Source: Candidatus Saccharimonadota bacterium
GTDB lineage: Bacteria > Patescibacteriota > Saccharimonadia > Saccharimonadales > Saccharimonadaceae
Length of the DNA: 64,000 nucleotides
Direction of reading: 5' to 3'
Assembly: GCA_017513185.1 (NCBI GenBank)
Contig: JAFXGL010000007.1
Location: forward strand, 19,739 to 83,738
Part shown: positions 7,577 through 15,045 of the stretch, piece after piece
Position numbering within the stretch: position 1 is the first letter of the stretch
Layout of the letters: the number at the start of each line of letters is the position of its first letter
Made by a program: the position numbers and the translations under genes
The notes under the pieces: model-generated
What the model was told of the DNA's origin: nothing
Databases searched by the model: none
What the model saw: only the letters and a program-made list of their open reading frames with translations

Positions 7577-8182
7577 TTATTCGAGGCCGAGCCAGTTAAA
7601 ATCTTTATAGCTTTCGTAGAATTTTTTGTATTCTTCGTGGATGGCGGTTTCTTGTTCTTCGGTTTCGGCGGTGCTGGCGGCTTCTATGTAGTTGTCGGTG
7701 GTTTCGTTGAAGATGCGAGCTTTTTCGCGGTACTCGGCGGAAGTTTCGTGTTCGTCGCCATACCAGTAAGCGTATGAGCAGCCGGTGTCTTTAAGCTTTA
7801 AGCTGTCTTTTTCGTGACACTGGAAGTGGAGGCGAGCTTTTTGGTAGGACATAGGAATACGGTTTTCGTAGTTGGTAATGATGAAATCGTAGTAAAGGTC
7901 GTTGTCGTCTGTCATGCCGCTGCCGGTGACGGTGGCGCCACGTTCGCCTTCAATGCCAAAGGTGTCGTAAAGGTAGCTTTTGGCAAGTTCGTCGAAGGCG
8001 GCGAGTTTTTGTTTTTCGGCGTAAGTTGGTTTTTGACTGAGGAGATAAAAGAAGCCAAACAGCGGCACGGTGATGATGAGACCAAAGGCGACAAAACATT
8101 TGCCGATGTGATTATGGTCAACGGCGGATTTGGTATTTTTGGTGGTTTTAGTTTTCGATTGAGAAGATTTTTTAGTAGCCAT
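7577..8182 (-). CDS. Hypothetical membrane-anchored protein with Lys/Thr-rich N-terminus
   Basis: This encodes 201 residues. A basic, Lys/Ser/Thr-rich cytoplasmic tail (1-25) is followed by one membrane helix (about 28-48) and an acidic extracytoplasmic domain containing two cysteines (in QCHE and GCSY) that could form a disulfide. The start at 8182 lies 7 bp after TGC-TATATA, so the mRNA is predicted leaderless. No family was recognised. It abuts tgt tail to tail without spacer. Confidence 0.65.
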   Translation of the reverse strand: MATKKSSQSKTKTTKNTKSAVDHNHIGKCFVAFGLIITVPLFGFFYLLSQKPTYAEKQKLAAFDELAKSYLYDTFGIEGERGATVTGSGMTDDNDLYYDFIITNYENRIPMSYQKARLHFQCHEKDSLKLKDTGCSYAYWYGDEHETSAEYREKARIFNETTDNYIEAASTAETEEQETAIHEEYKKFYESYKDFNWLGLE

Positions 8183-8309
8183 GCTTAATATATAGCATAA
8201 AGTGCTTACGGTTACAAGAGTGGTAGGTTGGCGACGTCGCCTTGTAATAATCGGCTATATATTATATAATATACTGAACTATTGCACATTAAAAAGGAGA
8301 GTGAAAACT
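8183..8309. promoter_or_regulatory. Divergent promoters with an inverted-repeat operator candidate
   Basis: Minus strand: TGC-TATATA (8197-8189) for the gene at 7577-8182. Plus strand: TTGTAA (8242-8247), 17 bp, TATAAT (8265-8270) for the metallopeptidase gene, with a leader of about 33 nt ending in AAAGGAGAG. Just upstream, TTACAAG (8212-8218) and CTTGTAA (8241-8247) flank a perfect 12-bp palindrome at 8230-8241. The repeat overlaps the -35, so it is a plausible repressor site. Confidence 0.5.
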
Positions 8310-9737
8310 GTGAAGTTTTTTGAACGGAGAGAATATCTTGTCAATCTCGCCAATATTAGACCGATTGCGGATTTATTGAAGCCAATTAACCTGGACGAGC
8401 AACGAGTTCTTTTCTTGGATTATTTCCCGAAACAGTACTATCCTCAATTTGTTTACGACGACCGGAAAATTAAGAAGCAGATTATTTTGCGACACGAGCA
8501 AATCGATTTACTAACTAAGTGTTTTGACGAGTTGGAAGAAAAACTCGAGCACCCTTACGGAGATATTGCTTTGAAAATCATTACAGACGCAGTGTTGGCT
8601 TTGAAAGCAGAAGCGGTTCTTTTGTCAATTTCTCTTTATAGTGGGTCTTTGGACGAAAAGGCTCAATTTTATCTTGATCAGATTTATGAGCCTTCGAGCG
8701 AGACGGATGTCGCGCTCGCCAATGAACTGTGGACTTCTAGTCATGTTGCAAAGACGTTGCGTCAAGGACTTATCCCTGAGGCGGATGCCCATAAATACTC
8801 CGAGAAAAAATTGGAATGTTTGATAGATAATTTTATCTTAAAAAGCGATTCGCTTTTCACGCCGGACGAACGGAAGAAATTGATGGAAACGGGGATACAC
8901 GATAGAGAAAAGAATAGGATTTTTCGGAAACTTTTTGAAGCGACGGTTAGCGTTGCCGATATTGGTGTGCCTAAGTTGATTATAGGTCGTGTAAAAGGCA
9001 CTGGATATGATCCAAATTATTCTTTCTGCAAAGGCACTGATTTTAGGAGCTATACGTTTAATATGCGACAAGATGCACATGATAATGCAATGGACTTTAT
9101 TTTTTCCATAGAGCATGAGTTGACACATTTCAAAGATCATGTAGCTGAGGATGATTTTATTCTGAGTATAATTGGCAAAGACCGTGGAATTAGAACGTCG
9201 TTAGCGCTACCGTATTTATCGCTTAGGACAGAAATGACGCGACAGTATAATAATCATACTGAGGGTCATGCGAAGCTTATGGATGCTAGGGTTCGCCCAG
9301 ATTATATTGCTGAGATGGCGCTTTCGGTTCTAATCACAGCTATGGCGAAATCGGGTAAAGACTTTTGGGAAACTTTTGAGTATGCTATGGAGATTGAAAA
9401 ATCTAGGTACCACGATGAGTGGTCGAAGGTGAAAACTTTCGATGCCGTCGCGAGGGCGTTTTCTGGTCAAAGACATACGCAAAGGAAGAGTGAGTATGCG
9501 TTTCCGAGTGACCCTAGGGATTATTTCATGGGGTTTGTACGATTTGCGAGGCGATATTGCACTAGAAATAGTCTTCCGCCCAAAATGATGGACAGGCTGT
9601 TTTGTTTGTCGGGTCTTACTTCGTCGCAGTTTGACTTGTTGGAAAGTATTGCACGCGAGCAAGAAAGCGTACCGATAATTGATCGTTTTAGCGAAGCGCC
9701 GGACTCAATTGAGTTTCTTAAAAATGCTCTCCTGTAA
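8310..9737 (+). CDS. Putative zinc metallopeptidase, DUF1704 (tyrosine/phenylalanine carboxypeptidase)-like
   Basis: This encodes 475 residues from GTG 8310, chosen because GGAG lies 10 bp upstream; a longer in-frame extension would run into the promoter. HELTH at residues 269-273 is an HExxH zinc motif, and TEGHA at 317-321 parallels the QEGLA box that supplies the third ligand in DUF1704 proteins. The N-terminal half also resembles that family (PIN near residue 27, YYPQFVYDD, then SISLYSG). Relatives include the tubulin tyrosine carboxypeptidase MATCAP; the bacterial substrate is unknown. No signal peptide, so likely cytoplasmic. The family call is by motif memory only. Confidence 0.6.
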   Translation: MKFFERREYLVNLANIRPIADLLKPINLDEQRVLFLDYFPKQYYPQFVYDDRKIKKQIILRHEQIDLLTKCFDELEEKLEHPYGDIALKIITDAVLALKAEAVLLSISLYSGSLDEKAQFYLDQIYEPSSETDVALANELWTSSHVAKTLRQGLIPEADAHKYSEKKLECLIDNFILKSDSLFTPDERKKLMETGIHDREKNRIFRKLFEATVSVADIGVPKLIIGRVKGTGYDPNYSFCKGTDFRSYTFNMRQDAHDNAMDFIFSIEHELTHFKDHVAEDDFILSIIGKDRGIRTSLALPYLSLRTEMTRQYNNHTEGHAKLMDARVRPDYIAEMALSVLITAMAKSGKDFWETFEYAMEIEKSRYHDEWSKVKTFDAVARAFSGQRHTQRKSEYAFPSDPRDYFMGFVRFARRYCTRNSLPPKMMDRLFCLSGLTSSQFDLLESIAREQESVPIIDRFSEAPDSIEFLKNALL

Positions 9738-9741
9738 CTTT

Positions 9742-9770
9742 AAGCCCACACTTGATGTGGGCTTATTTTA
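9742..9770. terminator. Intrinsic terminator of the metallopeptidase gene, overlapping the cysS stop
   Basis: GCCCACA (9744-9750) pairs with TGTGGGC (9756-9762) and is followed by a T-rich run on the plus strand. The converging cysS stop codon is the TTA at 9763-9765, so terminator and gene end are merged. Confidence 0.8.
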
Positions 9771-11145
9771 TGTATTGCCAAATGGTGCCTGTAGGGGTAT
9801 CTAGCAGTGTAATATTTTTTTCTGCCAGTTCGTCGCGAATTTTATCGGCTGTCGCCCAATCTTTCTTTTCGCGCGCGCGATTGCGCTCACGAATAAGCGG
9901 AGCGAGATATTTTTCGTAATCAGAAAAGGCCCAGTTGAGGTCGGAAGGCGGAACGGTAAGGTCAAGAGCGAAGAGCTTGTCAATAAGTTCCCAGTCTTCG
10001 CTTGTGAAAGTGGATTTTTGAGAGTCAATATAAGCAAAAGCGGAAGCAGAGCCTAGGTCGTTATTAAGAAACTCAAGAAGCTTGGACTTTAAAGGCGTTT
10101 CGGGCTGATCTTCAAACTTGTCTTGCAAACACGCGGCATATGCATTGCGCCAAGAGAGGCGTCGTGCTTTCGCCGCAGCTAAATCTTCCCAGGTGAAATT
10201 GCGCTCGGCGCGGTAGTGACCTTGGTAGAGCCAAAGCTTAAAATCAGCAGGAGTAAAGCCTTTAGCCTTCAAATCTTCTAGCGTAATAATATTGCCGAGT
10301 GACTTGCTGATTTTTTCGCCATTGATAGTCAGGAAATTACAGTGAAGCCAGTAATTAGCAAGAGGCTCATTGAAGGCGCCGAAAGTTTGGGCGATTTCGT
10401 TGGTATGGTGAACGGGAATGTGGTCCACGCCGCCAGTGTGAATGTCAATCGGCTCTTTCAGCTCCTCATGAATAATTGTGGAGCATTCGAGGTGCCAACC
10501 AGGATAACCAGGCTTGCCCAAAAAGTCCCAACGCATAGCATGAAGTTCGCCAGGTTTGATAAACTTCCAAACGGCAAAGTCGGAGACGTTGCGCTTTTCT
10601 GAGCTGAAAGCCACGCGGGCGCCAGCCTTTTGATGGTCGAGGTCGAGACGAGCAAATTTGGCGTAATCGGGGAATTTGGCCGTGTCAAAATAAACACCGT
10701 CGGAGGTTTCATAAGTGTAGCCATTATCGATGAGTTTTTGCACTAAGGCTTTGGATTGTTCAATGTAGTCGGTAGCGCGAGCCCAAACCGCCGGGTCGAG
10801 CAAGCCAAGCTCGGAAAAACCAGCCTCAAAAATGTCGATGTAGTGGTCGGCGATTTCCCAAACGCTTTTACCTTCGCGCTTGGCGCCTTTTTCTAGCTTA
10901 TCTTCGCCATCGTCTGCGTCGGAAACAAGGTGGCCAACGTCGGTAAGGTTAAGCACGCGGTAAGGCTTGTAATCGTTCGCGTACAAAGTACGGAGTAGCA
11001 AATCCCAGTAGATATAAGCGGCGTAGTTGCCGAGGTGCGGCGTGGAGTAGACAGTGGGACCACAAGTGTAAATCTTGACCTTATTCGGATTTTGCGGTTT
11101 GAACTCTTCGAGTTTTTTGGTGGCAGTGTTATAGAGCTTCAGCAT
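9763..11145 (-). CDS. cysS: Cysteinyl-tRNA synthetase
   Basis: Class I aminoacyl-tRNA synthetase charging tRNA-Cys; 460 residues, the usual length. The HIGH-box region is TPHLGNYAAY and the KMSKS loop reads EKISKSLGN. The catalytic zinc ligands are present: Cys in YTCGPTVY, Cys in WHLECST, and His/Glu in PVHHTNE. The start overlaps the end of the DHH phosphoesterase gene by 17 bp, indicating one transcript from the leaderless promoter at 12143-12151. Confidence 0.95.
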   Translation of the reverse strand: MLKLYNTATKKLEEFKPQNPNKVKIYTCGPTVYSTPHLGNYAAYIYWDLLLRTLYANDYKPYRVLNLTDVGHLVSDADDGEDKLEKGAKREGKSVWEIADHYIDIFEAGFSELGLLDPAVWARATDYIEQSKALVQKLIDNGYTYETSDGVYFDTAKFPDYAKFARLDLDHQKAGARVAFSSEKRNVSDFAVWKFIKPGELHAMRWDFLGKPGYPGWHLECSTIIHEELKEPIDIHTGGVDHIPVHHTNEIAQTFGAFNEPLANYWLHCNFLTINGEKISKSLGNIITLEDLKAKGFTPADFKLWLYQGHYRAERNFTWEDLAAAKARRLSWRNAYAACLQDKFEDQPETPLKSKLLEFLNNDLGSASAFAYIDSQKSTFTSEDWELIDKLFALDLTVPPSDLNWAFSDYEKYLAPLIRERNRAREKKDWATADKIRDELAEKNITLLDTPTGTIWQYIK

Positions 11146-12136
11146 TTTCGGCCTCCTTTAATAAATTTGGCACGATAGAGACGAGGTCGCGCAGGCAATC
11201 GTCGTAGCTAATGTCGTAGGTGCGGAAGCCGGCAGCATAAGGATGTCCGCCACCGCCGTAAAAGCCGGCGATTTTATCAGCAATGGGTTGCATGGCGCGG
11301 ATTTTGCCGGTAAGTTTGCCGTCTGGATAAGTCTTGATGGCGACAGCGACTTTGACACCCTCTACCATGCGAAGCTCTTCTAGGATAAGGACATTCGGGT
11401 TATACTCGTCGGAAAATTCTTCAATATCATCCCAGGGGATGTGAACGGTGGCGAGTTGGCCGTCGAGGCTGTACTCGACACGCTTGATAAGATCGGCTTT
11501 ATAGTCGAGGATGCGAGGGGACTTTTTCATGAATTCGCGGCGAGCTTCGTCAAGGTCGGCGATGTTTAGACCGCTCTTTTCTAGCAGGTCGGCAAGGTGG
11601 CGGAAAGTTTCAGGCGTGGTGGAAGCGGAAGTGAGGCCGAGCGTGTCGGATAATATACCATATATGAGATTTTTCGCGACGTCGGCGCTAATCTCTAGCT
11701 TTTCTTCGATGGCGATTTTATAGATGAGATCGCAGCAAGCCGGCAGCGGCTCAATGATGCTATCGTGCGGGAAATTAAGGTCATCTTCGGTTTCGTGGTG
11801 GTCAAGGACAAAGACCGGGCTTCCGTAGAGCTTGTTCTTGATGGCGGCATCGTCTAAGAGTTTAGAAAGCAAAATTTCCGCGGCAGTATCAACGATAATA
11901 TATCCGTCCGCCTTCCAGGCGAATTCGTTTTCTACTCTCGACCAGTCGGGGAAGTAACGCAGGTATTTAGGGATGTCGACCGGGCAGTACAAAGAAATCT
12001 CCGCATCTTTATTTATGCTGGATATGAGATAATCCAAGGCTAGTGCAGAGCCGAGCGAATCGCCGTCCGGGTTTTCCGCCTGGATAATGCAGAGATGGTG
12101 TTTGTCTTTCAAAAAGTCGAGAAACGAATGATACAT
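11129..12136 (-). CDS. DHH-family phosphoesterase (NrnA/oligoribonuclease-like)
   Basis: This encodes 335 residues. Motifs NPDGDSLGSALAL, VLDHHETEDD and the late GGGGHPYAAGF define the DHH/DHHA1 superfamily. Stand-alone members of this size degrade nanoRNA or cyclic dinucleotide products and pAp. The start at 12136 lies 7 bp after TGC-TATTAT (12151-12143), so this is another leaderless candidate. It is transcribed ahead of cysS. A lone DHH protein may cover RNA turnover in a genome with few nucleases (inference). Confidence 0.88.
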   Translation of the reverse strand: MYHSFLDFLKDKHHLCIIQAENPDGDSLGSALALDYLISSINKDAEISLYCPVDIPKYLRYFPDWSRVENEFAWKADGYIIVDTAAEILLSKLLDDAAIKNKLYGSPVFVLDHHETEDDLNFPHDSIIEPLPACCDLIYKIAIEEKLEISADVAKNLIYGILSDTLGLTSASTTPETFRHLADLLEKSGLNIADLDEARREFMKKSPRILDYKADLIKRVEYSLDGQLATVHIPWDDIEEFSDEYNPNVLILEELRMVEGVKVAVAIKTYPDGKLTGKIRAMQPIADKIAGFYGGGGHPYAAGFRTYDISYDDCLRDLVSIVPNLLKEAENAEAL

Positions 12137-12179
12137 ATATAAATAATAGCATAGATGCGGGAAGCAGACAAACCTTTTA

Positions 12180-12207
12180 TTGTATTTTATAAAAGATATG
12201 TTATAAT
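12180..12207 (+). promoter_or_regulatory. Promoter of the 12.2-13.2 kb gene pair
   Basis: TTGTAT (12180-12185), a 16-bp spacer and TATAAT (12202-12207) preceded by TGT. The predicted start is near 12214, inside the first possible codons of the next gene. Confidence 0.6.
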
Positions 12208-12210
12208 ATT

Positions 12211-12855
12211 ATGGAAAAATTGTTCTTTGAAAGGATGGTGAGTTTTTTGTGTAAGGAGCGACAAAGTCAAGAAATTGAGTTTTTCGTGAAGGACGTCTGG
12301 GATAATTGGTTATCTGCTAAATTTGGGTGGCCCAACATGCCAATGGACACTTTTGTCAAGATTCTACTTGCGGAAATAGCGGGGGGAGATTTCGTCAAAA
12401 TTAATCTGCGTCATCCTGAGGAAAAATATGCGATGCTGCCACTAGAGTGGCGCGACATTATCATGGCGATTCTCTGTGCAAATAATGGTTGGCGAGAAGA
12501 ATTTTCCCAATTTATAGACATGCGTAGCTATTTTGAGGATCATGTTACTTGGGAGATGGGGTTTGCACAATCGCTTTTGGACGTTGCTGACAAACTCGGA
12601 AAGAAATGGCAGAATGTTTGCGTGCAAAACCGATATTTTGAACTGGTTTTTACGCAAGCGGAAGTTGCTAAAATTCGCTCCAGTTACTCCGAGGAAACGG
12701 AGCGCCCCATTCGCCATTTTGCTAATCTTTTGTGCGACCATATGTATTCGCGAGATAGTCGTGAAAATCGAGTCGATTACATCGCTAGAGCATATGCGAA
12801 AATGCACGCGCTGAATGAGAGAAAATTGTATAATAAGAAGGTTGTGGTTCTTTAG
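12211..12855 (+). CDS. Hypothetical cytoplasmic protein, accessory-looking
   Basis: Up to 214 residues. The ATG at 12211 lies before the predicted transcription start (about 12214), so translation may really begin at ATG 12235, GTG 12238 or TTG 12247. AAAGG at 12230-12234 would suit the last two best. The protein is helical, rich in Trp, Phe and charged residues, without signal peptide or membrane helix. Base composition is more AT-rich than flanking housekeeping genes, as in the next three genes, which suggests an acquired island. No family was recognised. The gene 15 bp downstream probably shares its transcript. Confidence 0.6.
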   Translation: MEKLFFERMVSFLCKERQSQEIEFFVKDVWDNWLSAKFGWPNMPMDTFVKILLAEIAGGDFVKINLRHPEEKYAMLPLEWRDIIMAILCANNGWREEFSQFIDMRSYFEDHVTWEMGFAQSLLDVADKLGKKWQNVCVQNRYFELVFTQAEVAKIRSSYSEETERPIRHFANLLCDHMYSRDSRENRVDYIARAYAKMHALNERKLYNKKVVVL

Positions 12856-12870
12856 AGAATGTAGAAAGAG

Positions 12871-13182
12871 GTGGGAAAATTGGCGATACTGATTATGGGC
12901 GACCTTGAGGGAGGCCAGGAACTGATTAAAGCGATAAGATTATTGTCGGCGAGAGCTGACAGAACTTTTCCGGAGACTGTGCTGCTTACCGAGAAAAAGC
13001 GTCGAGAAATTTTGGATGTTACATTGCTTAGCCAGTCGGCGACTATTTCGCCTGAGCCGCTTGATGGCGGGTGCGTGCTCGTGATTGAGCCGGTTGATGA
13101 GAAGCCGTGCAAGCGCAAACACAACAAGGACAATTCCGTCAAATATCGATTTGACGGCACGCGCAAAAATCGCCATTTTTAA
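12871..13182 (+). CDS. Small hypothetical protein
   Basis: Up to 103 residues. The start could be GTG 12871 or TTG 12880; GAGGTGGG sits at the right distance for 12880. The N-terminal half alternates hydrophobic and charged residues (LAILIMGDLEGG), and the C-terminal third is basic (KPCKRKHNK...), which could bind nucleic acid. It follows the 214-residue gene by 15 bp and ends at a strong terminator. No family was recognised. Confidence 0.5.
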   Translation: MGKLAILIMGDLEGGQELIKAIRLLSARADRTFPETVLLTEKKRREILDVTLLSQSATISPEPLDGGCVLVIEPVDEKPCKRKHNKDNSVKYRFDGTRKNRHF

Positions 13183-13194
13183 TCATCATACTTC

Positions 13195-13219
13195 ATCCCC
13201 CGATTTGGGGGATTTTTTT
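13195..13219 (+). terminator. Intrinsic terminator
   Basis: ATCCCCC (13195-13201) pairs with GGGGGAT (13207-13213) across a 5-base loop and is followed by six Ts. Confidence 0.85.
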
Positions 13220-13231
13220 ATATTAAAGGCG

Positions 13232-13240
13232 TGATATCAT
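13232..13240 (+). promoter_or_regulatory. Extended -10 promoter of the zeta-like gene, leaderless type
   Basis: TGA-TATCAT ends at 13240, and the ATG at 13247 is 7 bp downstream. No ribosome site precedes the start. Confidence 0.55.
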
Positions 13241-13246
13241 ATATTT

Positions 13247-13912
13247 ATGACCCACGAAGAGAAAAAGAAGATTATTGAGCGAATTATTACGGACTTTGGT
13301 GCCTTGCCACAAGATGAGTCGTCGGGGATTTTTATGGCTGGGCTACCGGGCGCCGGAAAAACTGAGCTTTCTCGTGCGCTTATTGAAGTTTCTGGCGTTT
13401 CACCAGTCCGTATTGATATGGATGAGCTCGCTAGCTTTGCCAAGGGCTATAAGCCCGAGCGTGCCGATGAGTTTCGCCTTATCGGCACGGCTTTGCTTTC
13501 GCAACTTTATTCTACCGTGCTCAAAAATCGTCTCGATTTTATCATGGATGGTACTTTCTCGTCCAAAAATGCCGAGCTGAATATTGAGCGCGCTTTGAAG
13601 CGTGGTTATAATTTAAAGATCGTTTACGTCTATCAAGATCCTAAATTGGCGTGGGAGTTTACTAAGGCGCGCGAGAAAGTTGAACATCGCGCAATTAAAT
13701 TTGATGGTTTTATTGAAACTTATTACAAAATTTTTAAGAATATAAAAGAAATTACCCAGAAATATAACGAACAAATAAATTTAAACATAGTATATAAGAC
13801 GCCAACAAATGAAATTGGTAAGTGGGAAAAATATGTTTGTCACTCGAAAATTGACGAGCTTATAAAAATAGAATATAATAAAGATAAGTTAATTAAATAT
13901 ATTAAAGGTTGA
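13247..13912 (+). CDS. Zeta-toxin-like P-loop kinase
   Basis: This encodes 221 residues. Walker A is GLPGAGKT (residues 32-39). It is followed by VRIDMDELA (the acidic residue that activates the substrate in zeta/PezT toxins), MDGTFSS, and a basic segment after the central sheet. Zeta toxins phosphorylate UDP-N-acetylglucosamine or other nucleotide sugars; related kinases act on metabolites, so toxicity is an inference. The last 60 residues are rich in Lys, Ile and Asn and AT-rich in DNA. A 48-codon gene starts 2 bp after the stop and is the obvious candidate antitoxin, although epsilon antitoxins usually lie upstream. Confidence 0.75.
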   Translation: MTHEEKKKIIERIITDFGALPQDESSGIFMAGLPGAGKTELSRALIEVSGVSPVRIDMDELASFAKGYKPERADEFRLIGTALLSQLYSTVLKNRLDFIMDGTFSSKNAELNIERALKRGYNLKIVYVYQDPKLAWEFTKAREKVEHRAIKFDGFIETYYKIFKNIKEITQKYNEQINLNIVYKTPTNEIGKWEKYVCHSKIDELIKIEYNKDKLIKYIKG

Positions 13913-13914
13913 TT

Positions 13915-14061
13915 ATGGCGCCAAAACAGACTGTTACTATGCGAGATTTAGTGAAAAACGACAATGACTCACGCGTTACTAGTGTTTTTGACCGTGCGCT
14001 CAAAAAGGCCTACGAGTATCAGCAAGAGACTCTTAAAAAAGCAAAGAAATTTAGGTGTTGA
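13915..14061 (+). CDS. 48-residue small protein, candidate antitoxin of the zeta-like kinase
   Basis: An ATG 2 bp after the kinase stop opens a 48-codon frame ending in TGA, directly before a terminator. The product (MAPKQTVTMRDLVKND...) is highly charged, with a basic helical C-terminus (about residues 27-46). No ribosome site of its own is seen, so it would be made by translational coupling. It is too short for a family match. Pairing with the kinase is inferred from position only. Confidence 0.5.
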   Translation: MAPKQTVTMRDLVKNDNDSRVTSVFDRALKKAYEYQQETLKKAKKFRC

Positions 14062-14064
14062 AAA

Positions 14065-14092
14065 ATCCCCGGTGAGGCCGGGGATGTTTTTT
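14065..14092. terminator. Bidirectional intrinsic terminator
   Basis: ATCCCCGG (14065-14072) pairs with CCGGGGAT (14078-14085). T-runs follow on both strands, serving the toxin-like pair and the converging gene at 14111. Confidence 0.85.
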
Positions 14093-14110
14093 GTTTAGGG
14101 ATTTGAATGT

Positions 14111-14887
14111 TCAGAAGCCGTCGGCGGATGTGGTGGTGGAGACTTCTGGGTCGAGGACGATTTTTGGTACGTTTTCTAGCCGTTCCTGCCAATCGCTGTC
14201 GTTTACGGGCGTCGGTGTTTTGGCGAGCCGTGCGATTAGCTCTTGCATGGTCGCTTCGTTGGCGCTAGAGATTCCTTCGAGCAATTTCGAGAATTGATCT
14301 AGTCGTCTCACGGCACTCATATCCATGAAGTGTTCTGGGGTGAACCGTTCGTCACCACTTGACAAATACTTTCCAAACGCAGTGAGAAAACCTTTGAGAC
14401 TTTCGATAATCTTGTTATTGTCAGCTACCAAATCTTCCGTTTGTTTCCGAAACTCCTCGCGAATTTCTTCTTTATTTGTAGCGTTTCTAACTTCGTAATA
14501 ATCTTCGATGATTTTTATGGAGTCATCGCGATTTTGCGAATAAGTAGAGAAACAATTTTGAATCAATTGGCAAATATATTTTTGATTCTTAACTTTAAAC
14601 TTCCCAACGTGCACGCAAATAGTTTCAAATAGCTGATTCACTAGATAGTGCTGTTTAAGCAATTCGTCCATACATTCGAACAAGTTCCCATAACTCTGTG
14701 TATACTCTTGTAAATCGTTAAGTATCTCGCTATAGACTTTACAGTCAGAATAGCCAGGTTTATAAAGCGGCATCTTTGCAATTGAAAATTCTGGATCTTG
14801 TATGTAATCAATTTCAAATTTCGAATCGTTATCGTCAATAATCCTCACTTCTTCCTCGGCTTTTCTTCGTCTGAAAATTTTTAACAT
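14111..14887 (-). CDS. Hypothetical helical cytoplasmic protein
   Basis: This encodes 258 residues, starting with a basic stretch (MLKIFRRRK). The rest is predicted helical, with charged segments compatible with coiled coil between about 60 and 180 and a Thr/Ser-rich acidic tail. There is no signal peptide or membrane helix. The start at 14887 has a purine-rich GGGAAGGGGG ribosome site. The gene is preceded by a hairpin leader of the type also seen before 3569-4222 and 35212-36261. No family was recognised. Confidence 0.6.
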   Translation of the reverse strand: MLKIFRRRKAEEEVRIIDDNDSKFEIDYIQDPEFSIAKMPLYKPGYSDCKVYSEILNDLQEYTQSYGNLFECMDELLKQHYLVNQLFETICVHVGKFKVKNQKYICQLIQNCFSTYSQNRDDSIKIIEDYYEVRNATNKEEIREEFRKQTEDLVADNNKIIESLKGFLTAFGKYLSSGDERFTPEHFMDMSAVRRLDQFSKLLEGISSANEATMQELIARLAKTPTPVNDSDWQERLENVPKIVLDPEVSTTTSADGF

Positions 14888-14983
14888 TTTTCTTCCCCCT
14901 TCCCTAATTTTGAAAGAACTTATATTAAGCCCATAAGGCGAATATATTTAAAGTCGCTGGAGCGACATATTTATACTATAGCA
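14888..14983 (-). promoter_or_regulatory. Promoter and hairpin leader of the gene at 14111-14887
   Basis: TGC-TATAGT (14983 down to 14975) predicts a start near 14968. A perfect GTCGCT/AGCGAC stem (14953-14966) would then form the very 5' end of the RNA. The ribosome site is about 70 nt further on. Confidence 0.5.
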
Positions 14984-15029
14984 TAAAATGCTTATTTTGC
15001 AAGGTTTTGATGGGTTTGGCACTTTCTTG

Positions 15030-15038
15030 TGGTATAAT
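15030..15038 (+). promoter_or_regulatory. Extended -10 promoter of rmuC, leaderless type
   Basis: TGG-TATAAT ends at 15038, 8 bp before the ATG at 15046. Confidence 0.65.
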
Positions 15039-15045
15039 GAAAAGT

